From NCBI GenBank assembly GCA_905480225.1, contig CAJQPO010000056.1, positions 1 to 42,851 of the forward strand: 42,851 nt of DNA, given 5' to 3'. Numbering within the stretch: position 1 is the stretch's first letter; each line of letters begins with the position of its first letter. Below are positions 8,971 through 15,964 of this stretch, piece after piece. Made by a program: the position numbers and the translations under genes. Source of the DNA: an uncultured Flavobacteriales bacterium (lineage in GTDB: Bacteria > Bacteroidota > Bacteroidia > Flavobacteriales_D > Parvicellaceae). Under the pieces are notes generated by a model. The model made no database searches and was not told the DNA's origin. It saw nothing but the letters and a program-made list of their open reading frames with translations.

Positions 8971-9411
8971 ATGAGTTTTAAGCCGTCGCATGAAATAGTA
9001 ATTAAGGCGGAATATACCTTGTCATCGAATATCCATAACAGGCGGCATAAGTGCCACGTTGCGGCTAATGGTGAATTACTTGTTTCCAAACAAGAACTAC
9101 AAATTTACAACTACCTGTTAGAGCATGCCCATATTCATGTAGAATATGAAGCGCCTTACCGTGGTAGCGATAAAACATTGTTCCCTGATTTTACTGTTCT
9201 TAATCTAACCAATAATGCCATTTATATATGGGAGCATTTGGGCATGACGAATTCTGATAAATATTTGGATCAGATTCCAGCCAAATTATCTTGGTATGCT
9301 GAAAATGGCTTGCGATCTATAGAGCAGGGGGGGAATTTAATTTTAACCTTTTACAAAGAACGAACCTTTTTTAAGGACATAGAAGAAGTCGTCAAAAAGC
9401 TCATCAGTTAG
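8971..9411 (+). CDS. Stand-alone PD-(D/E)XK-like nuclease-fold protein
   Basis: The 146-residue protein resembles the nuclease-like module found at the C-terminus of some UvrD/RecD-type helicases and other large DNA enzymes. VSKQELQIYNYLLEHAHIHVEYE supplies the conserved early Glu (E42) and YEYE-like strand. FPDFTV gives Pro72-Asp73, and IYIWEHLGM gives Glu88 after a beta turn, followed by YLDQIPAKLSWYAENG and a final LILTFYKE strand. In place of the usual Lys after the second acid there is His89, so catalysis is not assured. No helicase or methylase gene is adjacent. It could be a free-standing nuclease or a remnant domain, and I cannot tell which. Confidence 0.55.
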   Translation: MSFKPSHEIVIKAEYTLSSNIHNRRHKCHVAANGELLVSKQELQIYNYLLEHAHIHVEYEAPYRGSDKTLFPDFTVLNLTNNAIYIWEHLGMTNSDKYLDQIPAKLSWYAENGLRSIEQGGNLILTFYKERTFFKDIEEVVKKLIS

Positions 9412-9597
9412 CTAAATGCTGTCTCTTAATTCTTTGGTTAAAAAATGAGCAGAATCAACATTGATTTCTGGGTGGTTTCGAGATGGGACTTCCAGGTCCA
9501 AAACAATTTCGTCCCAATCTTTTAATTTTTCTTTTGGATTACGATTATTACAAGAAATGAATAACATTGTGCTCAAAGTCAGGAAGACAAATTTCAT
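9412..9597 (-). CDS. Very small putative lipoprotein
   Basis: The 61-residue protein MKFVFLTLSTMLFISCNNRN... has an N-terminal hydrophobic stretch and a lipobox (LFISC, Cys16), then a polar 45-residue tail with VPSRNHPEINVDSAHF. No family is recognised. It starts four bases after the stop of the Rieske gene, so the two are probably co-transcribed. Its own stop codon abuts the stop of the convergent nuclease-like gene with no gap. Confidence 0.55.
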   Translation of the reverse strand: MKFVFLTLSTMLFISCNNRNPKEKLKDWDEIVLDLEVPSRNHPEINVDSAHFLTKELRDSI

Positions 9598-9601
9598 GAT
9601 A

Positions 9602-10690
9602 TTATTGATTTAAAAATGTTGCAAGCATTTTATGAAAATGATGTACCCCTTGCTCTCTATCCGGAGAAAAACGACCAGCTTTGTAAAAGTTAGAGCGAAT
9701 TCCTTTTTGCACACTTTCGACAACAAATTCATCTTCTCTTTCTACTTTATCTAAAATTGCTCCAGCACCACCGTCAATTTTGCTGGAGTCATGCACATAG
9801 GTGATGAATTGTACTTTCGTTTTATCTAATCCAATGGGCTTAACAATATTTATACTCAAGCCCCAAGGATAAAAATTAAACATCATATTTGGGAAAACCC
9901 AGTAATAGTAGGCTGCTACGTTTTTACCTGAGTCTGGATGATCCGGTGGCAATGTAAATGACTCGACTCCATCTTCTGCATAACCAATTTGCAAACTCAT
10001 ATAGTCCTCTAAAATAGTAGTATAAGTTCCATAATCCAGTGTTTGGTTGAGGTCATTATGAACGAATGGAATATGAAAACCTTCTAAATAGTTGTCGCAA
10101 TACAGCGCCCAATGAGCATGCACCAGATACTCTCTTGATAAAAGTCGATCTTCTTTGAACTCATTTAGAGGAAGAAAACCCACTCTTTCATTTATCTTAT
10201 CGATAACGTTCTTTAACTCAAAAGAAGGTGCTAACCCTGCAAACAGAAAGGGACCCCATTCTGCCATTTTAAATCGATGCAAATCATCACAAGGTCTGGG
10301 GAAATTTTTAGTTTTCGTGAACTCAGGCATAAATTCGAATTCTCCAGATAGATTAAATCGTCTGCCGTGATACATACAAGATAAATTTCTTGTTTTTCCG
10401 CTCTGTTGCACAACGATATTACCGCGATGTGTGCAGACATTACTTAAACAGATAATCTCATTGTCATTAGTTCTAACTACCGCAAGAGGTTCAGTCAAAT
10501 AACCTTCTAAAAGAATAAAAGGGTGGGCATATCCTTCAAACGGAACTAAATCTTTAGATCCAACCCATTGCCATGATTTCAAGAAAACTTTTTCCTTGAT
10601 GAGCTGAAATATTTTCTCACTTTTATAAAATTGAGCCGGAAGCGTTTCTGCTTCTGCTATATTTGGATGAATATTGAATTGATTATTCAT
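9602..10690 (-). CDS. Rieske non-heme iron oxygenase, alpha subunit
   Basis: The 362-residue protein has the two-part plan of ring-hydroxylating and N-demethylating oxygenases. The Rieske domain ligands are C86-x-H88 (CTHRG) and C105-x2-H108 (CMYHGRRF), which hold the [2Fe-2S] cluster. The catalytic domain has the mononuclear iron motif CDNYLEGFHIPFVH with D199, N200, E203, H206 and H211, plus a later acidic ligand not assigned here. The length and N-terminal AETLPAQFYKSEKIF resemble quaternary-amine or betaine demethylases (GbcA, choline monooxygenase type), but the substrate cannot be read. No reductase gene is adjacent. It diverges from an amino-acid permease, 51 bases away. Confidence 0.85.
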   Translation of the reverse strand: MNNQFNIHPNIAEAETLPAQFYKSEKIFQLIKEKVFLKSWQWVGSKDLVPFEGYAHPFILLEGYLTEPLAVVRTNDNEIICLSNVCTHRGNIVVQQSGKTRNLSCMYHGRRFNLSGEFEFMPEFTKTKNFPRPCDDLHRFKMAEWGPFLFAGLAPSFELKNVIDKINERVGFLPLNEFKEDRLLSREYLVHAHWALYCDNYLEGFHIPFVHNDLNQTLDYGTYTTILEDYMSLQIGYAEDGVESFTLPPDHPDSGKNVAAYYYWVFPNMMFNFYPWGLSINIVKPIGLDKTKVQFITYVHDSSKIDGGAGAILDKVEREDEFVVESVQKGIRSNFYKAGRFSPDREQGVHHFHKMLATFLNQ

Positions 10691-10714
10691 GAATGATTAC
10701 CTTACTTATTATTC

Positions 10715-10722
10715 CAAATATA
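10715..10722 (-). promoter_or_regulatory. -7 element for the Rieske oxygenase gene
   Basis: On the minus strand the sequence reads TATATTTG, a perfect TAnnTTTG match, ending 24 bases before the ATG at 10690. It lies in the 51-base gap shared with the divergent permease gene, whose own candidate is the weaker TACATTTT at 10733-10740. Confidence 0.45.
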
Positions 10723-10741
10723 ACGAAGTCTTTACATTTTA

Positions 10742-12064
10742 ATGATTCAGAAAACAAAGAAGATAGGTTTAGTAGCAAGCTCTGCCCTTGTTGTTGGTAA
10801 TATGGTTGGTTCAGGAGTATTTATGCTTCCTGCCGCACTTGCGGTTTATGGTGATTTAAGTTTGTGGGGCTGGGGACTGGCTGCTTTTGGGGCGTTAGTG
10901 CTGGCTTTCGTTTTCAGTACTCTTGGCAAACACCTAAGTGGTGGTAGCGGTGGACCTTATCGATATACGATTAGCACACTTGGAGAATTTGCTGGCTTTT
11001 TTGTCGCTTGGGGATATTGGATATCTGTTTGGTGCACGAATGCTGCCATTGCGATTGCATTTGTTGGTTACTTGTCTGTTTTTGTGCCAGAATTAGAAGA
11101 CAACAGAGTTTTTGCTGCTTTCATGGGTTTGTCTGCAATTTGGTTTTTTACTTGGATCAATTCAAGAGGTGTTAAGACAACGGGCGCCGTTCAAATAGTA
11201 ACGGTTATATTGAAAATAGTTCCTTTAATTTTAGTAGCAATTGGAGGGATGTTTTTTATCAATGTTAATTATCTGTTCACAGCTGCGATTCATTCAGAGG
11301 GTTCTTCTGATATTCAAATGATTATTGCGGCTGGAACGTTGGTGTTTTTTGCTTTTCAGGGAATGGAGTCTGCGACTATTCCAGCAGAAAAAATAAAAAA
11401 GCCAAAACGGAATGTGCCAATCGCGACAATGGCTGGGATTTTTATTGCAATCGTCGTGTACATGAGTAGTTATATTTCTGTGGCTGGGGTAATTTCTCCA
11501 GAAGTTTTGAGTAAAAGTAGTGCCCCATTTGCTGATGCAGGTGCTATCATATACGGCGATGCTGCTAGGTATTGGATTGCACTTGGGGCTATTATATCAA
11601 CATTAGGAGCATTGAATGGTTGGGTACTCATTCAGGGGGAGGTGCCGGCATCAATAGCAAGAGACAACCTGTTTCCTAAATTGTTTACCAAAGAGAATAA
11701 GCGTGAAGTGCCCATTTTGGGTATAGCCATATCCAGTGTATTGGCGTCTGTTTTAATGATGATGAATTACGCCCAGGGGCTTGCTGAAACGTTTAAATTT
11801 ATCATTCTGCTTTCCACTTTTAGTGTTTTACTTCCTTATCTAATGGCTAATGTGTCCTTAGTTTTAATAAGCATTCGGCTAAAACTGAAATGGAAATGGG
11901 GTTTTATACTTTTAGCAACTATCGGATTCTTATTTTCGGTTTTGGCGATTTATGGATGTGGTCAAGAGGCCTTTTATTATGGTATATTGTTATTGTTGGC
12001 TGGCCTCCCAATTTATCTTTGGATGATTAGGCACAAAAAAAATGATAAATTCAAACCTAGATAA
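10742..12064 (+). CDS. APC superfamily amino-acid permease (AdiC-like)
   Basis: The 440-residue protein has about twelve membrane helices and the APC hallmark GNMVGSGVFMLP in helix 1 (residues 19-30), with SGGSGGPYRY after helix 2. FQGMESATIPAEKIKKPKRNVP at about residue 205 is the helix 6 and following loop signature. Closest in style to arginine/agmatine or putrescine antiporters and related Flavobacteriia permeases. It should move an amino acid or amine across the inner membrane, with the substrate undetermined. It is divergent from the Rieske oxygenase gene, which hints that the permease could import that enzyme's substrate. Confidence 0.85.
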   Translation: MIQKTKKIGLVASSALVVGNMVGSGVFMLPAALAVYGDLSLWGWGLAAFGALVLAFVFSTLGKHLSGGSGGPYRYTISTLGEFAGFFVAWGYWISVWCTNAAIAIAFVGYLSVFVPELEDNRVFAAFMGLSAIWFFTWINSRGVKTTGAVQIVTVILKIVPLILVAIGGMFFINVNYLFTAAIHSEGSSDIQMIIAAGTLVFFAFQGMESATIPAEKIKKPKRNVPIATMAGIFIAIVVYMSSYISVAGVISPEVLSKSSAPFADAGAIIYGDAARYWIALGAIISTLGALNGWVLIQGEVPASIARDNLFPKLFTKENKREVPILGIAISSVLASVLMMMNYAQGLAETFKFIILLSTFSVLLPYLMANVSLVLISIRLKLKWKWGFILLATIGFLFSVLAIYGCGQEAFYYGILLLLAGLPIYLWMIRHKKNDKFKPR

Positions 12065-12103
12065 ATACCTAATCAGCTTGATTAATTCCAACCGCAAAAT
12101 TTT

Positions 12104-12111
12104 TAAATTTG
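12104..12111 (+). promoter_or_regulatory. -7 element ahead of the FKBP gene
   Basis: TAAATTTG matches TAnnTTTG. A CTTG at 12077-12080 lies 23 bases upstream as a possible -33 element. Only CACT separates the -7 element from the ATG at 12116, which again suggests a leaderless transcript. Confidence 0.5.
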
Positions 12112-12115
12112 CACT

Positions 12116-12568
12116 ATGAAAATAATCGCATCGGGTCTAGTTATTATACTTCTTTGTGCTTCTTGTGCTAAAAGAAGGGCAGAAAAGCAAGCGGAAAAGG
12201 ATGAACAAATCATTCAAGAGTATTTGCAAAATATGGGATTAACCTCCTCTAAGACGGACGAAGGATTGCACTACATCATTAGCCAGCAAGGAACAGGAGA
12301 ATTCCCTAATTCAATATCTAATGTTACGGTTGCCTATAAGGGGTATTATACTGATGGAAGTGTTTTTGATGAAAGTACAACTTCGGGTGTCACCTTTAAT
12401 TTGCAAAATGTCATTGAGGGTTGGACAATAGGAATTCCTAAATATAGAGAAGGGGGAAACGGTATTCTATTGATCCCTTCGGCCTTGGCTTATGGCACAT
12501 CCGGTTCGGGAAGTGTTCCTGGCAATACCGTGCTTATATTTGATGTTCACCTCATTGCCATTCCATAA
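12116..12568 (+). CDS. FKBP-type peptidyl-prolyl isomerase, lipoprotein
   Basis: The 150-residue protein carries an N-terminal lipoprotein signal (LLCASC, Cys17), a short charged linker (KRRAEKQAEKDEQ) and one FKBP domain from about residue 45 to the end. Domain landmarks are TVAYKGYYTDGSVFDES, a VIEGWTIGIPKYREGG bulge and ILLIPSALAYG before the final FDVHLIAI strand. FKBPs of this kind catalyse proline isomerisation in proteins folding in the periplasm or at the membrane. Several Bacteroidota carry such lipid-anchored FKBPs. It sits alone between the permease and an unknown gene, with its own promoter candidate. Confidence 0.9.
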   Translation: MKIIASGLVIILLCASCAKRRAEKQAEKDEQIIQEYLQNMGLTSSKTDEGLHYIISQQGTGEFPNSISNVTVAYKGYYTDGSVFDESTTSGVTFNLQNVIEGWTIGIPKYREGGNGILLIPSALAYGTSGSGSVPGNTVLIFDVHLIAIP

Positions 12569-12600
12569 TTGTAATTGCAATCAATTTAGAAAGATAATTG

Positions 12601-13077
12601 ATGAAGCCAGCAACCATCCATGAGCTAAGCAAAGACCTTGAAAATAGAACCAATACCGAATTAATTGCCCTTGTTTTAAGAATGGCAAAATTCAAGAAAG
12701 AAAACAAGGAGCTTCTAACGTATTTGCTCAGGCAGTCAGATAATGAGACTCTATATGTTGAACAGCTAAAACAAGAGATTAGTAGCCAATTTTTATTAAT
12801 CAATACATCCAGTACGTATTTTGCAAAAAAGGGATTGCGAAAAGTACTGCGCTACATGGATCGTTTTGTCCGATATTCAGGTAACAAAGAGTCCGAGGTT
12901 GATTTACGTATTCATTATTGTATCGAATTGAAAAATTCCGATGTTAGGATGGATAGAAGTGTGTTGATAACCAATTTGTACAATCGGCAGATAGATAAAA
13001 TTACAAAGGGGATTGCAGTTCTGCATGAAGATTTGAGGTTTGACTTCTTACAAACCATGAAAGCAAGCGATCTATAA
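12601..13077 (+). CDS. Conserved-looking cytoplasmic protein of unknown function
   Basis: The 158-residue protein starts at ATG 12601 (MKPATIHELSKDLENR). A TTG one codon earlier is less likely. It has no signal peptide or membrane helix and is rich in charged residues and predicted helices, for example ELIALVLRMAKFKKENKELLTYLL. A middle block reads KKGLRKVLRYMDRFVRYSG. I do not recognise the family. It follows the FKBP gene by 32 bases in the same direction and may share its transcript. Confidence 0.6.
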   Translation: MKPATIHELSKDLENRTNTELIALVLRMAKFKKENKELLTYLLRQSDNETLYVEQLKQEISSQFLLINTSSTYFAKKGLRKVLRYMDRFVRYSGNKESEVDLRIHYCIELKNSDVRMDRSVLITNLYNRQIDKITKGIAVLHEDLRFDFLQTMKASDL

Positions 13078-13231
13078 TCGTAATCTAGAATAAATTTCGA
13101 TAAGGTTTCTATGGTGTTTGTCGACAGATGTCGGCAAAATTCAACTTTCCAATATTGTCACTATTTAGTGTGCTTTTTAAGAATTCTATATCTTATATTG
13201 CAATGCATTACAGTAAACTCAATCCAACAAA

Positions 13232-15616
13232 ATGAAAAAATTAACCACAACATTATTTTCTTTTGCCCTTATTCTATTCTTTTACCAAGCAGATTATGCT
13301 CAATTAAATATCAATCAATTGGGATATATTGATTTGTATTCAATGCATGGTAATCATGATTTAAATGATGTGTGGGGGTACGTTGACGGTGCAGGTGAAG
13401 AATATGCCATTGTAGGTTTAGAAAATGGAACTTCTGTGTGTCACGTAACTAATCCTGCTACGGCGTCAGAAGTTTTTTTTGAAAATGGAATGAATTCCAT
13501 TTGGAGGGACATGAAGGTTTGGAATGACCATGCATTTATTACCACTGAAGCCAATAATGGTTTGCTGGTCATAGACCTATCAACTTTAGCAGGAGGGGCT
13601 TCAGTATCATTAAATACATCCTATTATTATGGTCCAAGTGGCAATAACTGGGAATCTGCACATAATTTATTTATTGATGAAAATGGTGTTTGCTACATTT
13701 TTGGTGCTAACAGAGATAATGGAGGTTGTATTATGTTAGACGTTACAGACCCTACTAACATTATTGAACTCGGTGAAATTGAAGATTGGTATGTTCACGA
13801 TGGCGTCTGTAAAAACGATACGCTTTATTTGGCCCACATCAATGACGGATTTATGTCAATATGGGATGTCGCTGATAAAACGAATCCCATTTTATTAGGT
13901 TCTTCGCCATCACCAGGAAACTTTACGCATAACTTGTGGTTTTCAGATGATTTGAATTACATCTATACGACAGATGAAATAACGAATGGTTATATCGGTG
14001 AGTATAACATTTCGGATCCAGCTAATATTTATGAAACAGATCGAATTCAATCATCACCGGGCATGGACGTAATCCCTCATAATGCACATTTTTTAAATGA
14101 TTATATCGTTACATCTTACTACCGGGATGGAATTACGATTCATGATGTTTCTAATAAGGGAAACATGGTAGAGGTAGGTAATTTTGATACTTCTCCGGCT
14201 TTTTCTGGTGACGGTTTTAATGGTTGTTGGGGTGCCTATCCATGGCTTCCTTCAGGAAACATACTAGCATCTGATATTGAAAATGGACTTTACATTCTTG
14301 GCCCAACCTATCAACGGGGTTGTTTTTTAGAAGGAAATGTTACGGATGTAATTACAACTGCACCAATTAACGATGTGCAGGTTGAATTAATGACTACATC
14401 AGTTTCTGACAATAGTGATATTGTTGGTAATTATGCCGCCGGTTATCATGCGGCTGGCACTTACGACGTTATTTACTCACATCCAGGATATTTTCCAGAT
14501 ACTGCTTTTGGTGTAGTTTTGTCTAATGGTGTCACAACGGTTCAAGACATGGCACTTATTCCCATTGTTCCTGTAAATATTTCTGGTAATGTTTCAGAGC
14601 AGGTTTTAGGAAGTAATATACCTGGCGCAATTGTTCAAATTCAGAATACAGACTTCACCTACTCAACGACAACAGATGGCTCGGGAAATTTCATAATAAA
14701 TTCTGTTATACCGGGAGAGTATCAAGTTACTGTGGGTTTATGGGGTTATGTCACTACATGCGAAACATATGTTTTTAATGCGGCGAGCGCTTCGGCAAGT
14801 TTTCAACTTGCTTCAGGTTATGCAGACGACTTTGCCCTCGATTTAGGTTGGGTAGAATCATCAACGGCTGCAACGGGATTGTTTGAACGGGCAGATCCCG
14901 TTGAAATTTCGAGTGGTGGAGGAGTTACTGTTCCTGAGGATGATTTAACTGGAGATTGTGGGGGCTTGTGTTATGTCACAGGTAACGGAGCTTCTTCGGC
15001 TGGGGCAGATGATGTTGATGGCGGTGACACGCAAATTACATCACCTACGATGGACTTGGCTATGAACTATGTTAATCCATACTTGAATTTTAGTCGATTT
15101 TGGGATAATTCAGGAGGGGCAGGAGGTAGTTCTAGGAATGATAGCCTGACTGTTAGTATCAATGATGGTACCAACGATTACATTATCGCATATTATACTG
15201 AAGATGATAACGATAATTCATGGACACCTTTGACCTACCGAATTAGAGATTTTGTAGCACTAACTTCAACAATGACAATTACTTTCCACACTGAAGATGT
15301 AGGCGCTGGTCATTTAGTTGAGGCATCGATTGATGGATTCTTAATTTCCGATAGTGCAACCACCTTTCTTGAAGAGGATTTTTCAGACGAATTATTGTTG
15401 TATCCCAATCCCAGTAATGGAAATTTCACCATCGAATCGAGTTTGTACCCGATACTGAAAATGGAAATATATACGATTGCTGGGCGACTTATTGATGCGA
15501 GAAATATACAAGCTAAAACAATCAATTATGAATTGCCTGTATCTTCAGGTGTCTATTTGGTTAGACTTAGCTTAGATAATGGGTCTGTTGTGTCAAAAAG
15601 GTTAATAAAAGAATAA
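13232..15616 (+). CDS. Secreted choice-of-anchor-B protein with T9SS sorting domain
   Basis: The 794-residue protein begins with a signal peptide (about residues 1-23, ending YQADYAQ). Residues 25-365 form an LVIVD/choice-of-anchor-B propeller-like region (HDLNDVWGYVD, LLVIDLSTL, CIMLDVTDPTN, WLPSGNILASDIENGLYIL). Two carboxypeptidase-regulatory-like beta domains follow at about 366-445 and 447-525. A jellyroll-like domain spans about 535-712, and a type A T9SS C-terminal domain spans about 722-794 (LLLYPNPSNGNF, GVYLVRLSLDNG, KRLIKE). It should cross the outer membrane through the type IX system and be attached to the cell surface or released. The target or ligand is unknown. A PorQ gene lies in the same window. 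Confidence 0.88.
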   Translation: MKKLTTTLFSFALILFFYQADYAQLNINQLGYIDLYSMHGNHDLNDVWGYVDGAGEEYAIVGLENGTSVCHVTNPATASEVFFENGMNSIWRDMKVWNDHAFITTEANNGLLVIDLSTLAGGASVSLNTSYYYGPSGNNWESAHNLFIDENGVCYIFGANRDNGGCIMLDVTDPTNIIELGEIEDWYVHDGVCKNDTLYLAHINDGFMSIWDVADKTNPILLGSSPSPGNFTHNLWFSDDLNYIYTTDEITNGYIGEYNISDPANIYETDRIQSSPGMDVIPHNAHFLNDYIVTSYYRDGITIHDVSNKGNMVEVGNFDTSPAFSGDGFNGCWGAYPWLPSGNILASDIENGLYILGPTYQRGCFLEGNVTDVITTAPINDVQVELMTTSVSDNSDIVGNYAAGYHAAGTYDVIYSHPGYFPDTAFGVVLSNGVTTVQDMALIPIVPVNISGNVSEQVLGSNIPGAIVQIQNTDFTYSTTTDGSGNFIINSVIPGEYQVTVGLWGYVTTCETYVFNAASASASFQLASGYADDFALDLGWVESSTAATGLFERADPVEISSGGGVTVPEDDLTGDCGGLCYVTGNGASSAGADDVDGGDTQITSPTMDLAMNYVNPYLNFSRFWDNSGGAGGSSRNDSLTVSINDGTNDYIIAYYTEDDNDNSWTPLTYRIRDFVALTSTMTITFHTEDVGAGHLVEASIDGFLISDSATTFLEEDFSDELLLYPNPSNGNFTIESSLYPILKMEIYTIAGRLIDARNIQAKTINYELPVSSGVYLVRLSLDNGSVVSKRLIKE

Positions 15617-15668
15617 GGTTACTTGTCAACAAATCTTGTTAGCGTATCGTTTTCACCGTTGGGTTAAG

Positions 15669-15886
15669 TTAAGCCATAACTGCTTCTTCCACAATGGAAA
15701 ATCTGTTGGTTACCCTGAATCGGTTAAAAATAAACCCTCCAAAGATCAGTGCGAGTGCGAATACTCCATACAAGAAGGTTGGTTGGGGTCGTTCCAAATT
15801 TTCTAGAGAGAATCCAGATTAACCTGAGCGGTGGTAACCACCAGTATTAGAAGTAGTATGAAGATGAATATTTTTAATGAATTCAT
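15669..15886 (-). pseudogene. Broken remnant of a signal-peptide/membrane-helix protein
   Basis: On the minus strand an ATG at 15886 opens a good signal peptide (MNSLKIFIFILLLILVVTTA) followed by QVNLDSL and a TAG stop. A second frame then continues as ENLERPQPTFLYGVFALALI and GGFIFNRFRVTNRF to a stop at 15669. The second part is a membrane helix with a basic cytoplasmic edge, like the join between sensor and linker in Bacteroidota TPR signalling proteins. Two readings fit. In one, a TPR-type gene has lost its middle: frame 1 past the stop reads KIWNDPNQP, as in that family. In the other, a small protein has a 2-base slip in the TCTCTC run. It lies downstream of an intact TPR gene on the same strand. 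Confidence 0.6.
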
Positions 15887-15964
15887 TTAATTCCTTGCCA
15901 CATTTTAGCTAAATATAACCATTAGCTACCTATGGGTTCTAGGACATGTTGCAGCCGGCATTTT

